A stretch of DNA of 64,000 nt from UBA6244 sp965140775 (GTDB lineage: Bacteria > Bacteroidota > Bacteroidia > Bacteroidales > F082). Below are positions 9,562 through 18,141 of the stretch, in pieces. Positions within the stretch are counted from its first letter, which is position 1. Each line of letters opens with the position of its first letter. The translations under genes were made by a program, and so were the position numbers. The notes beneath the pieces were generated by a model. That model was not told the DNA's origin, did not search any database, and saw only the letters and a program-made list of their open reading frames with translations. Where the stretch lies: contig OZ223471.1 in NCBI GenBank assembly GCA_965140775.1, forward strand, positions 1,736,001 through 1,800,000, read 5' to 3'.

Positions 9562-10389
9562 ATGAACGGAATTGGAAGAAATATTGTTTTATGGATTTTG
9601 GCCGTCGTACTAACCATCTCTTTGGTGGTATATCAAAAAGCCACCGGCCCCACCTACCCTGTGAAAGGCAAAACGGAAGTGGGTACTGAGGTCATTAAGT
9701 ATAAGCTCATCAGGTCGTTTATGGGTAAGGGCGACGCCCCCATCGAAATAGAAGTCCCCAACAAGGAGATTACCGGCGAAATCACCTTTAAAAGGTATAA
9801 AAGTCATGATGAGTGGGCTACATACCCCATGACTTATGAAGGGGGAAAGTTGATTTATCGACTGCCCAATCAACCTCCTGCAGGTAAAATCGAGTATGTG
9901 GTGGAGTTGATTTCTAACGGACGAACCTATCAACTTACCAAAGATCCTGTAATTATCCGATATACGGGCCATGTGCCTCTGGCCATTCTCAGTCCCCATA
10001 TTTTCTTCATGTTTCTGTCGTTGCTTTTCGGCATTCGGGTGGGATTGGAATTGCTTTTCAAAGGGAATCAATCCTTCCAATTTTCAACTATCGTGATCAT
10101 TACCCTGTTTTTGGGTGGCCTTGTCCTGGGTCCCATTGTACAAAAATATGCCTTTGATGCGTATTGGACAGGTTGGCCGTTCGGACATGATTTAACCGAT
10201 AACAAGACCATTGCCTCCTTTATTCTGTGGGTTATTGCCTGGTTTTCCTTGCGCAAAAACAAGCAGGCAAAGATATGGCCCACCATCGCCTTGCTGGGTA
10301 TGATGGCCGTTTATCTCATTCCTCACAGTGCTTTGGGTTCCGAAATCGATCATACCAAAACTGAAACCACCCAGGTGGATCAAAATTAA
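9562..10389 (+). CDS. Membrane protein of unknown function
   Basis: A 275-residue protein starting 12 bases after the NagZ-like fusion. Residues 8-25 form a signal anchor. Residues 30-135 look like a periplasmic beta-rich domain (FKRYKSHDEWATYPM, then VVELISNGRTYQLTKDP). At least four hydrophobic segments follow (about 140-160, 172-193, 215-230 and 240-255). I do not recognise a named family. Its place between the glycosidase fusion and a rhomboid protease suggests an envelope role, by context only. Confidence 0.7.
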   Translation: MNGIGRNIVLWILAVVLTISLVVYQKATGPTYPVKGKTEVGTEVIKYKLIRSFMGKGDAPIEIEVPNKEITGEITFKRYKSHDEWATYPMTYEGGKLIYRLPNQPPAGKIEYVVELISNGRTYQLTKDPVIIRYTGHVPLAILSPHIFFMFLSLLFGIRVGLELLFKGNQSFQFSTIVIITLFLGGLVLGPIVQKYAFDAYWTGWPFGHDLTDNKTIASFILWVIAWFSLRKNKQAKIWPTIALLGMMAVYLIPHSALGSEIDHTKTETTQVDQN

Positions 10390-10400
10390 CTACCGAATCA

Positions 10401-11006
10401 ATGTTTACTTTCATCATCATAGCCATTACCGCCATCATTTCATTTCTGGCCTTTAACAATCCGGAATTGTTCAGTAAGCTCAAATTTGATGCCTACCTGA
10501 TAAAAAACAGGGGAGAAGGCTGGCGATTCTTTAGCTATGCCCTGCTGCATGCAGGCTGGGCGCACCTGCTCATCAACATGTTTGTGCTGTATTCCTTTGG
10601 CAGCGTGGTGGAGGATGCCTTTCAAATGTATTTTGGAGCCAAGGGGTTGCTATATTTTGCCATGCTTTATGTGGGTGGTATTTTGTTTAGCACCTTGTGG
10701 GATTTTGGTAAATACAAAAACGACCCGTATTACAGTGCCGTTGGTGCCTCCGGAGCAGTTGCTGCAGTAGTTTTTGCCAGTATCCTGCTCAATCCTGCCG
10801 GAAAGATATTTTTGTTTCCCATTCCCTTTCCTTTGCCTTCGTGGGTGTTCGGTATTTTTTACCTGGTTTATTCGGCCTACATGGGTAAAAAGGGAACCGA
10901 CAACATTGGTCACACTGCCCATTTCTGGGGGGCGATATTCGGCTTGGTTCTCACGGGTATTCTTGTGCCAGGCGTCTTTCAAAATTTTTATCATTACTTA
11001 TTTTAA
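10401..11006 (+). CDS. Rhomboid-family intramembrane serine protease
   Basis: A 201-residue, six-helix protein. The catalytic motif GASGA places the nucleophile at Ser117, the partner histidine is His174 in HTAHFWGA, and the HAGWAHLLINM segment at 50-60 matches the rhomboid L1/TM2 region with its conserved Asn. Rhomboids cleave transmembrane helices inside the bilayer; the substrate is unknown. It follows the preceding membrane protein by 11 bases and precedes the chagasin-like gene by 11, indicating one operon. Confidence 0.92.
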   Translation: MFTFIIIAITAIISFLAFNNPELFSKLKFDAYLIKNRGEGWRFFSYALLHAGWAHLLINMFVLYSFGSVVEDAFQMYFGAKGLLYFAMLYVGGILFSTLWDFGKYKNDPYYSAVGASGAVAAVVFASILLNPAGKIFLFPIPFPLPSWVFGIFYLVYSAYMGKKGTDNIGHTAHFWGAIFGLVLTGILVPGVFQNFYHYLF

Positions 11007-11017
11007 ACCCATGACCT

Positions 11018-11428
11018 ATGAAATTACTCAGTAAAATGATCGTCACGTTATCGGTACTCGTTCTTCTACAAGGACTTTGGTCGTGTACCGGACCCATTGT
11101 GATAAAAGATAATGGCAAAACATACAACCTGTCCGAAGACGATCCGTTTCAAATAGTACTTCCGGGCAATCCCACAACAGGATATGTATGGGTATTGCTG
11201 CCTTACGACGAAACAGTGGTGAAACAAGTGGGCGAACCGGAGTATGAGGTTTACGATAGCAAGATCGGATCAGGTGGAGTTTATACCTATCATTTTCAAG
11301 CAATTGCAGATGGTGAGACGGATCTGTATTTTCAATACAAGCGAAAGCTCGATACCATCAGGCCGGCAGCCAAAACTTTTGAAGTGAAGATTGTGTGTGG
11401 AACCATGGGAAGGATACTGGAAGAGTAG
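11018..11428 (+). CDS. Chagasin-like (I42 family) cysteine-peptidase inhibitor lipoprotein
   Basis: A 136-residue lipoprotein precursor: signal peptide and lipobox end at Cys23 (LQGLWSC). The mature part carries the family's first inhibitory loop NPTTGY at 51-56, followed by the SGGVYTYHFQA strand and the terminal FEVKIVCG. I42 inhibitors block papain-type cysteine peptidases. Being lipid-anchored, it would act at the periplasmic or outer surface, perhaps guarding against gingipain-like or host peptidases (inference). The stop codon is 2 bases before the preferred start of glycerol kinase. Confidence 0.88.
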   Translation: MKLLSKMIVTLSVLVLLQGLWSCTGPIVIKDNGKTYNLSEDDPFQIVLPGNPTTGYVWVLLPYDETVVKQVGEPEYEVYDSKIGSGGVYTYHFQAIADGETDLYFQYKRKLDTIRPAAKTFEVKIVCGTMGRILEE

Positions 11429-11430
11429 AG

Positions 11431-12924
11431 GTGAAGCCTGTTTTGGATAAAAAATATGTGCTAGCCCTCGATCAGGGAACCACCAGCTCCCGGGCCATGT
11501 TGATTAACAAGGCAGGTGAGGTTTGTTCGGTGGCACAAAAGGAGTTTAAACAGTGGTTTCCCAAACCCGGGTATGTGGAACACGATCCGCAGGAAATCTG
11601 GTCAACACAAATGGCTGTGGCAACCGAAGCCATGACCAAAATTGGTGCTTCACCCGACCACATCGCCGCCATTGGTATCGCCAACCAACGTGAAACCACC
11701 ATCGTGTGGAACAAAAAAACAGGGAAACCCCTCTACAAGGCCATCGTGTGGCAAGACCACCGGACCGCCCAAATTTGTGAGCGGTTGGTGACAGACGGTT
11801 TGGCCGAAAAAATAAAAAGCAAAACGGGATTGGAAGTGGATGCCTATTTTTCGGCCACCAAAATCCAATGGATACTCGACCATGTTCCCAATGCCCGGGA
11901 GTTGGCTTTGGATGGGCAATTGGCCTTCGGTACCATCGACAGTTGGTTGATGTGGAACCTAACCGACGGGCAAGTTCATGCCACCGACCTGACCAACGCG
12001 TCGCGGACCATGCTTTTTAATATCCATGAGTTGAGGTGGGACGAGGAACTTCTTCAACTATTCAACATTCCCCTTTCCATGATGCCTGAGGTGAAGTCGA
12101 ACAGTGGGCTTTTTGGACATACCGCCGGAAAATACATCGCCAGGGCCATTCCCATTACCGGCGTGGCAGGCGATCAGCAGGCTTCCCTTTTCGGACAACT
12201 CTGTTTGCAAAAGGGGATGGTGAAAAATACTTATGGTACCGGTTGTTTTATAGTCATGAATACCGGAGAGCAAGCCTTATATTCAGATAACAAGCTCATT
12301 ACCACCATCGCTTGGAAATTGAACGGTAAGGTGAATTATGCCCTTGAAGGCAGCGTGTTTACTGGTGGCGCCGTTGTGCAGTGGTTGCGCGACGGACTAA
12401 AAATAATTGAAAAAACTGCCGATGTGGAGCAATTGGCACTTACGGTGGAAAATAACGGGGGCGTGTTCTTCGTTCCGGCGTTTACGGGTTTGGGAGCTCC
12501 TTGGTGGAAACAACAGGCTCAGGGACTGATATTTGGTTTAAGCCGTGGAACTGAGCGTGGGCACATTGCACGGGCAGCTCTCGAATCCATCGTACTGCAA
12601 AGCCATGATGTGATGAAGGCCATAGAACGGGATACCGGTATCCAAATCAATAAGTTACGCGTGGATGGAGGAGCTTCTGCCAACAACTTGCTCATGCAGT
12701 ACCAGGCCGATTTGCTCCAGGCACAGGTGGAACGACCCGAAAATATTGAAACCACAGCGTTGGGGGCGGCTTTTTTCGCCGGTCTGGCTGTCGGTTTTTG
12801 GAAAAACGTGGATGAACTTATCAACATGCAAAAAAAGTACACAGAATTTAACCCTCAAAAAACACATGCCGAAATGAAGGAGCTGATTCAAGGATGGCAT
12901 GAGGTCGTCGAAAAATCTTATTAA
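11431..12924 (+). CDS. glpK: Glycerol kinase
   Basis: FGGY-family kinase of 497 residues, the normal length. It opens with YVLALDQGTTSSRAM, the phosphate-binding loop, has GTIDSWLMWNL near 165, and the C-terminal ATPase motif RVDGGASANNLLMQYQADL. It phosphorylates glycerol to glycerol 3-phosphate. I prefer GTG at 11431, which has GGAAGAG 5-11 bases upstream and avoids overlap; an in-frame ATG at 11395 would overlap the chagasin-like gene by 34 bases and add a non-homologous leader. No glycerol facilitator or glycerol-3-phosphate dehydrogenase is adjacent. Confidence 0.95.
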   Translation: MKPVLDKKYVLALDQGTTSSRAMLINKAGEVCSVAQKEFKQWFPKPGYVEHDPQEIWSTQMAVATEAMTKIGASPDHIAAIGIANQRETTIVWNKKTGKPLYKAIVWQDHRTAQICERLVTDGLAEKIKSKTGLEVDAYFSATKIQWILDHVPNARELALDGQLAFGTIDSWLMWNLTDGQVHATDLTNASRTMLFNIHELRWDEELLQLFNIPLSMMPEVKSNSGLFGHTAGKYIARAIPITGVAGDQQASLFGQLCLQKGMVKNTYGTGCFIVMNTGEQALYSDNKLITTIAWKLNGKVNYALEGSVFTGGAVVQWLRDGLKIIEKTADVEQLALTVENNGGVFFVPAFTGLGAPWWKQQAQGLIFGLSRGTERGHIARAALESIVLQSHDVMKAIERDTGIQINKLRVDGGASANNLLMQYQADLLQAQVERPENIETTALGAAFFAGLAVGFWKNVDELINMQKKYTEFNPQKTHAEMKELIQGWHEVVEKSY

Positions 12925-12942
12925 CCAAATATTTAACCAACC

Positions 12943-13521
12943 ATGAAAAAACAAGTAATAATCATGATGCTATTTACCCTGATGATGGGAAGCATGCATG
13001 CACAACAGGTGTTTCAATACAAAAACCTGGAAGTGAAAAACAAAACCACTCAAGAGCGAAATAAATTTGATCTTGGCCTGGGTCTGGGCATTGAATACAG
13101 CGGATTTCTGGGTGCGCAGTTGGAATATGCGCCCATCTCACATCTGGGAATATTTGCGTCGGGCGGATATTTTTTGGCGGGTCTTGGTTGGGATGTAGGT
13201 CTTAAAGCTTACCTCATGCCTAAAATCAAATCCAAATCCTTTCGTGTTTATGCCACCGGCATGTATGGAACCAATGTAGCCATTTTTGTGGTTGATGCCA
13301 ACCAATACAACAAAATCTATTTGGGACCCAGTGTTGGTGCCGGACTCGAAATGCGTTTTGGCGCTAAAAAGGTGAATGGGTTAAATATCGGTCTTATCCT
13401 TCCTTTTAGGTCGCCTGATTATGACCTGGACATCGATGCCCTGAAAAACAATCCAAATATCGAAGACCTCTCCGACCCCCTGCCCGTGGGCATTTCGGTG
13501 GGATATCACCGAGAGTTTTAA
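12943..13521 (+). CDS. Small outer-membrane beta-barrel-like protein
   Basis: A 192-residue secreted protein, signal peptide 1-20 (MMGSMHAQ). The mature sequence alternates glycine/aromatic strands (DLGLGLGIEYSGFLG, VGAGLEMRFGAKKVNG) and ends VGISVGYHREF with a terminal phenylalanine, typical of small outer-membrane barrels. No specific family is recognised. It starts 18 bases after glpK and is probably the last gene of the plus-strand run. Confidence 0.7.
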   Translation: MKKQVIIMMLFTLMMGSMHAQQVFQYKNLEVKNKTTQERNKFDLGLGLGIEYSGFLGAQLEYAPISHLGIFASGGYFLAGLGWDVGLKAYLMPKIKSKSFRVYATGMYGTNVAIFVVDANQYNKIYLGPSVGAGLEMRFGAKKVNGLNIGLILPFRSPDYDLDIDALKNNPNIEDLSDPLPVGISVGYHREF

Positions 13522-13660
13522 TCTCGCATAATTTTAGTGTCCAACCCATCTACAACATGCTCAATCCGTATTCGATATTCGGTAGTTGCTTCGGGCTTTA
13601 GTTCACTTAAGCCGGTTTGTTTCTTTTGTTAATCTGCGCTCAAAGAAGAAGACGAATCAT

Positions 13661-13774
13661 GGGCACAAGCGGACGTTTGCGCCAGAAGGGGAAGAATCAG
13701 AGGCACAAGCGGACGCTTGCGCCAGTAGGGGCCAGAAGGGGAAGAACCAGAGGCACAAGCGGACGCTTGCGCCA
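13661..13774. repeat. Three copies of a 22-bp imperfect palindrome in tandem spacing
   Basis: Copies lie at 13662-13683, 13702-13723 and 13752-13773. Each has arms GGCACAAGCG and CGCTTGCGCC (first copy one base different) around a GA spacer and can fold as a hairpin. The intervening bases (GAAGAAYCAGAG, CCAGAAGGGG) are also repeated. Two further copies end the direct repeats at 14961-14982 and 15920-15941. This looks like a REP-type dispersed palindrome. The rest of the 267-base gap shows nothing else. Confidence 0.8.
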
Positions 13775-13788
13775 GTATGAGGGGGGAT

Positions 13789-14733
13789 TTATTCCTTTTG
13801 CCAAATTCTGGTATTTAAATCCAAATCTTCCACCACATCGGCTATTAATTTGAAAACATCGTAGTTGGTCATTACAAAAGTTTTGTCGTTGGTAGGTTTG
13901 TATAATCTGGGTTCAAACAGAAATTGGTTGTATGGAATGGCAAAGAACATGGTGTTATCGATAAACGACATGGACATTCGTTTTTTTACTTTTTGGTCAT
14001 ATGCCAAAATACGTTGCATTAAGCCCGGGGTAAGGATGTATCTTGATTCAATTTGGTTTTCTCCGAGCGTGATAAATTTTTTCTGAAAGGCAGTGTTTTC
14101 AAGTGTAATGGTCACTGCGTTTTTCATTCTTTTGTTCAGGTGGAAAAGGTATTTTCTTGGTTTGTTGGAGAATTTTCGCGGTATCACAATGGTCTTTGTT
14201 GCAAAGTTTTTGTTGAACTCAACGGAAAGAAACAGGCCGCCAAATTTTGATTTCCCAAACCCTGAAAAACCATCCAAATCACTAAACTGTATGGTGGTAT
14301 CACCGATGCTGCAATATACGTAATCATCCCCTTTTACATAATCAATCGTTGTGGACAATAACAAACTTTCATTTACCACAGCACAAGGAATTTTTTGTCG
14401 GGGCATGTAAACCACATCTTCAAACAGAAACTTAAGCATGGGCAGCATCGTAGCATTTTTGAAAAGTGGAGTTATTTTTTCTTGTGTTCTGTTCATGACA
14501 TCGTTGGCAAATCCCAAGAATGCGATAGTAGCTGCTATTGATAAGAAAATTAACAAAGGATTGGGAAAAAGGAGGATAAGGAATACGAGCAGAATTCCCA
14601 TAACAATGCTTGCGCCAATTAATATTAAAAACCAACGAAATGCCTTGGCTCTTATGAGCTCAATTGCTAACAAAGGTTGTTCTATTTGTTCCTTATAAAA
14701 TGTATCAAAATCCGGCTTTGTTTTGTCAAACAT
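13789..14733 (-). CDS. DUF3137-like membrane protein
   Basis: A 314-residue protein with two closely spaced transmembrane segments at about 33-55 and 60-80 (FLILIGASIVMGILLVFLI, then LLIFLSIAATIAFLGFA). A cytoplasmic C-terminal domain includes KSKFGGLFLSVEFNKNF, reminiscent of DUF3137 proteins. Function is unknown in the family. It is isolated: palindromes on its downstream side and the direct-repeat-bounded toxin-antitoxin segment upstream. The stop lies within 15 bases of the last palindrome. Confidence 0.7.
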   Translation of the reverse strand: MFDKTKPDFDTFYKEQIEQPLLAIELIRAKAFRWFLILIGASIVMGILLVFLILLFPNPLLIFLSIAATIAFLGFANDVMNRTQEKITPLFKNATMLPMLKFLFEDVVYMPRQKIPCAVVNESLLLSTTIDYVKGDDYVYCSIGDTTIQFSDLDGFSGFGKSKFGGLFLSVEFNKNFATKTIVIPRKFSNKPRKYLFHLNKRMKNAVTITLENTAFQKKFITLGENQIESRYILTPGLMQRILAYDQKVKKRMSMSFIDNTMFFAIPYNQFLFEPRLYKPTNDKTFVMTNYDVFKLIADVVEDLDLNTRIWQKE

Positions 14734-14869
14734 CTGATCCCTTTTTTTGGTTTGTTGTTACATGGGGTGACTTATTGTTTCTTACGCAAAGCTAACAATG
14801 TTTTGGTTGTTTTGCCGCTTAACGATCAAGCAATATCGGATTCCGGTAGGCCTATATCTGTGATTGAAA

Positions 14870-14991
14870 TTCGGTGTTATTCAACATGCTTACTTTGGAA
14901 ATTTGTAAGTCGTTGGATAGATTCAATTTTAAGGACTTATGCACTTTGCGATGAGATACAGGCACAAGCGGACGCTTGCGCCAGAATGAGG
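14870..14991. repeat. 122-bp direct repeat, copy 1 (downstream side of toxin-antitoxin pair)
   Basis: Matches 15829-15950 with five mismatches and no gaps by hand alignment. It contains a copy of the 22-bp palindrome at 14961-14982. The repeat ends 3 bases before the last codon of the toxin gene. Confidence 0.9.
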
Positions 14992-14994
14992 GTA

Positions 14995-15285
14995 TCAGTA
15001 CACATGTTCACTTCTGTTATCAAAGAAGGTAACCAATTCAATCATATTACCTTTGATTCGATAGATTAATGAAGTTTGGGGTGCAATAACACAACGTCTT
15101 AGGTTTTTTTGTTTGTCCGATGGCGGGCAAAGGCGTTGGTGTGTTTTTAGTTTTTGAATAAGACTCTCAACTTTGGCTTCAAAGTTTTCGGCTTCTTTTA
15201 TAGTCCATTGATCAAGGATTAGAGATAGTGTTTTTAGGTAGGTTTCTTCGGCTAATGGAGACCATATGACTAGAAACTCTTTCAT
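14995..15285 (-). CDS. RelE/ParE-family toxin
   Basis: A 96-residue protein with the ParE/RelE fold pattern: WSPLAEETYLKTL helix, FEAKVESLIQKLKTHQRL, and a C-terminal strand pair (SLIYRIKGNMIELVTFFDNR). Such toxins are ribosome-dependent mRNases or gyrase poisons; which one cannot be told. The start overlaps the antitoxin stop by 4 bases (ATGA), so translation is coupled. It is bounded by 122-bp direct repeats, consistent with horizontal or duplicative acquisition of the pair. Confidence 0.88.
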   Translation of the reverse strand: MKEFLVIWSPLAEETYLKTLSLILDQWTIKEAENFEAKVESLIQKLKTHQRLCPPSDKQKNLRRCVIAPQTSLIYRIKGNMIELVTFFDNRSEHVY

Positions 15286-15533
15286 TTTCTGCCGAGTATT
15301 TTATCTGCTTTTTGCTTTACTTCTTCATGGGGTATTCCTGCACCGTTTTCAAGCTGTTGCAACCCCATCTGAATAGCGTCTTTTTCCTTGTCGGAAATAG
15401 TGTCCCACCAATCAGCGTTTTTTCCTACTAAAGTGACAAAATAAGCCTTTACCTTACTCAGAATATTTTCATCATCGGTCTCAATAATCAGTTTATGTAA
15501 GTAATTTTTTATTTCGGCCGTATTTGCGTTCAT
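15282..15533 (-). CDS. Antitoxin of the RelE/ParE-type pair
   Basis: An 83-residue protein beginning MNANTAEIKNYLHKLI and ending HEEVKQKADKILGRK. The WWDTISDKEKDAIQMGLQQL segment recurs, to my knowledge, in antitoxins encoded next to ParE-like toxins in Bacteroidota. I chose ATG at 15533 over an upstream in-frame ATG at 15602, whose 23 extra residues look unlike the family. It precedes the toxin with a 4-base overlap. The 295 bases upstream hold the promoter region and then direct repeat copy 2; no other gene is convincing there. Confidence 0.85.
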   Translation of the reverse strand: MNANTAEIKNYLHKLIIETDDENILSKVKAYFVTLVGKNADWWDTISDKEKDAIQMGLQQLENGAGIPHEEVKQKADKILGRK

Positions 15534-15828
15534 AAGAATATTTTTAAGGTTGCCATAAGACTGTTTCCCAAAGGAATATCGTATAAAATGCGGTATAAAC
15601 AATTGTTAAACCAACTTTTTAACAAAAATACGAAACATAAATGTACGAGTCAAATCACCATGGTCGTGTTTTAGTAAGATTGTGATACTTCGTACATCAA
15701 GACACGCTATTTGTAAAGTTAGTAAATCGCTAAAAAACAATGTGATAATACGAATAAGGGGCGTATGTGAATAACGATTGAACATCGAAATAATCGAAAG
15801 AACCAACTTCAAGATTCTAAAATTTGTG

Positions 15829-15950
15829 TTCGGTGTTATTCAACATGCTTACTTTGGAAATTAGTAAGTCGTTGGATAGATTCAATTTTAAGGACTTATG
15901 CACTTTGGGATGAAATATAGGCACAAGCGGATGCTTGCGCCAGAATGAGG
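15829..15950. repeat. 122-bp direct repeat, copy 2 (upstream side of toxin-antitoxin pair)
   Basis: Partner of 14870-14991; the palindrome copy is at 15920-15941. The two copies bracket 837 bases that contain only the toxin-antitoxin pair and its leader. Confidence 0.9.
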
Positions 15951-15983
15951 CAGGAAAGAGTTTCCTTAATTCACTTACATTCA

Positions 15984-17588
15984 CTAAAAAATTCCAAAAA
16001 CACCGTCAGGTGTAATGCCCAAATACCGGTACCAGGTTTCGCCCATCAGGATGCTCATGCCCCATGCCACAAACAACATCGTCAGGCCAAATTTAAAGGT
16101 GTCGGTAATGCTGTATTGGTCGGTTTCATATAGCAAGGCTGCAGGTTTGCTGTTGAAGGGAAGCACATACACGTGTTCTATTAAAAATGCCACGGGCAGG
16201 GCCAGGCTTACCGGATTAAACCCAAACCGCGCAGCTATGCCCAATGCAATGGGGACAAAAATCATGGTGCGCATGGTTTTGGATTGAAAAATTAAAGCGC
16301 TGAAAATCATGGCGAAGGTAAGTACAAGATACAAAACCCAAAAGGGTGTTTGCTCTCCCAGACCCATGCCGTCGAATGCAGCATTCACCGACAGAGCGGG
16401 CAAGTCGGTGACTTTAAACCCCGCACCCAGGGTATAGGCTCCTGCCGAAAAGAGCATGAGGTGCCATGGAATGTCCACATCGTTCCATTTCATGATGCCG
16501 ATGCGGGGCAACAAGGCAATGATGGCTCCGATAAAGGCCACAGCGGTAGGACTAATTCCGTGATATTTATCGGTACTCCAAAAGGCAAGAATAGCCAAAA
16601 AAAGTACGGCAGATTTGTATTCTTCGAAGTTCATGGACCCCATTTTCTTCAATTCTTCGCGTAAGCGATCCATGCCTCCCTCAATCTGTGGAATACGGTC
16701 TTCTTTTTTTATGGGAAAGAAAATCTTGACGGCGAAGATATATCCCAGAAACATCAAGGCAATGGCCACAAAAAAATTGGCTTTCATCCAGTCGCTGAAG
16801 AAAATTTCGTAACCCGTGGCTCCCGTAATCAATGAAGCCGCCAGCAGGTTAGCTCCCGATCCGGTCAAAAAACCGCTGGCCCCCACATTGATATAAAATA
16901 AGTTTTGTAAGACGATATTCCGGCCAAAATTGTTTTTTTGATCACCCCCACGTGCTCCGTAAATGGCTGCTATTACCATGAAAATGGGCAACAGAATGGC
17001 TGCTTTGGCCGTAGTGGCCGAGATAAACGCACTTAGTACCACGTTGATGAGCAAAAAACTCAGGAAAACCGATGAAGCCTTTTTTCCGAAATGGATGATA
17101 AACCACAGGGCAAACCGTTTGGCCAACCCGGTTTTGACCAGCATACTCGCCAAAACAAACGACATAATGTTGAGCCACATCACTTTATGACCCAACTGGG
17201 CGTAGGCTTCTGTTTCGCTAAGCACGCCCGTGAGTACCAGCATAATGATGATGATAAGCGAGGTGAGGTAGTTGGGTATGGCTTCGGTCATCCACAGAAC
17301 TATTCCCAGCAAAAAAATGGCCATCATGGCAATATTGGCTTGCGAAAATGCCTCGGCTCCGCGGGTTTCGAAAATCTTACGGGCATATCCACTCAGTTCT
17401 CCCGGATCGATGTGGAGCAAATAGGCGGGGTGCACCACATAGTAAATTAACAAAAAGACCACGATGGCCAAGGGACCACCCGCCGTGGCCAACCCTTGTT
17501 CAAACTTGGTTTTGCTTCTTTTGGGTAGTTTTTCAACTTTGTAGTTGTTCATGTCCAAAGGATCAAACGGTGCGGTCTTTTGTGGCAT
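15984..17588 (-). CDS. SLC13/DASS-family sodium-coupled anion permease
   Basis: A 534-residue protein with about 11-12 transmembrane helices of the divalent anion:Na+ symporter family. The SATTAKAAILLPI segment and the later NPVSLALPVAFLIEHVYVLPF stretch fit the two substrate-binding hairpins. Substrates in the family are dicarboxylates, citrate, sulfate or, in eukaryotic relatives, phosphate; the present one is unknown. It ends the minus-strand block that starts with the DUF47/PiT pair and lies 69 bases after the CYTH gene. Confidence 0.88.
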   Translation of the reverse strand: MPQKTAPFDPLDMNNYKVEKLPKRSKTKFEQGLATAGGPLAIVVFLLIYYVVHPAYLLHIDPGELSGYARKIFETRGAEAFSQANIAMMAIFLLGIVLWMTEAIPNYLTSLIIIIMLVLTGVLSETEAYAQLGHKVMWLNIMSFVLASMLVKTGLAKRFALWFIIHFGKKASSVFLSFLLINVVLSAFISATTAKAAILLPIFMVIAAIYGARGGDQKNNFGRNIVLQNLFYINVGASGFLTGSGANLLAASLITGATGYEIFFSDWMKANFFVAIALMFLGYIFAVKIFFPIKKEDRIPQIEGGMDRLREELKKMGSMNFEEYKSAVLFLAILAFWSTDKYHGISPTAVAFIGAIIALLPRIGIMKWNDVDIPWHLMLFSAGAYTLGAGFKVTDLPALSVNAAFDGMGLGEQTPFWVLYLVLTFAMIFSALIFQSKTMRTMIFVPIALGIAARFGFNPVSLALPVAFLIEHVYVLPFNSKPAALLYETDQYSITDTFKFGLTMLFVAWGMSILMGETWYRYLGITPDGVFGIF

Positions 17589-17657
17589 GATAAAAGTATT
17601 TGTGTGGTGAGGGTTTATTGATAATAATTGACTGCCAAAGGTAACTAAATCTCCCGA

Positions 17658-18128
17658 TTACCAGTTCTTATATGGGTTTTTCATAAGCATGGAATTGAAA
17701 TAGCGGACATCGCCCGTTACTTCTTCACCCAACCAATCGGGTTTCTGGAAAGCAGCGTCTTCGCTGGGTAATTCAATTTCTGCCACCGTCAATCCCAGAT
17801 TGTCGCCGTAAAATTCGTCCACTTCAAAGGTTAGTCCTCCGGCTTCGGCTACCAGGTATCGGGTTTTGTCGATTACGCCGGGTTCGCACAGGTTTAACAA
17901 TTCCTGCACTTCTTCTACGGGAATTTCCTTTTCCCATTCGTATCTACTTGCACCTGAGGCGCTTCCGATACCTTTGATGGTGATAAAACCTTTGTCGCCC
18001 TTAACGCGTACGCGCACGGTGCGTTCGGGAACCGACGACAGATATCCTTGGGTGATCCGGGTAGATTTGGTGGCCAGTGCTTTGTACTCGCCTTTCACCA
18101 GAAATTTTCTTTCTATTTCTTGTGCCAT
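17658..18128 (-). CDS. CYTH-domain protein (triphosphate tunnel enzyme)
   Basis: A 156-residue CYTH protein starting MAQEIERKFLV, with the hallmark ExExK-type motif at residues 4-8. Further family elements are RVRVKGDKGFITIKG (tunnel basic residues), YEWEKEIP and FEVDEFYGDNLGLTVAEIEL. CYTH enzymes hydrolyse inorganic triphosphate or thiamine triphosphate, and some make cAMP. Start at 18128 is preferred over 18164 because the longer form would overlap the upstream gene and add a non-family leader. Two CYTH-like paralogues lie immediately upstream. Confidence 0.92.
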   Translation of the reverse strand: MAQEIERKFLVKGEYKALATKSTRITQGYLSSVPERTVRVRVKGDKGFITIKGIGSASGASRYEWEKEIPVEEVQELLNLCEPGVIDKTRYLVAEAGGLTFEVDEFYGDNLGLTVAEIELPSEDAAFQKPDWLGEEVTGDVRYFNSMLMKNPYKNW

Positions 18129-18141
18129 GATATTCAGGGTT

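Noticed and set aside
13586..13853. Plus-strand frames with repeated HKRTLAP-like peptides
   Set aside because: The peptide repeats are translations of the 22-bp palindromes; one frame runs antisense into the DUF3137 gene.
15606..15812. 68-codon minus-strand frame upstream of the antitoxin
   Set aside because: Low-complexity hydrophobic sequence, no family resemblance and no ribosome-binding context; more likely the promoter region of the pair.
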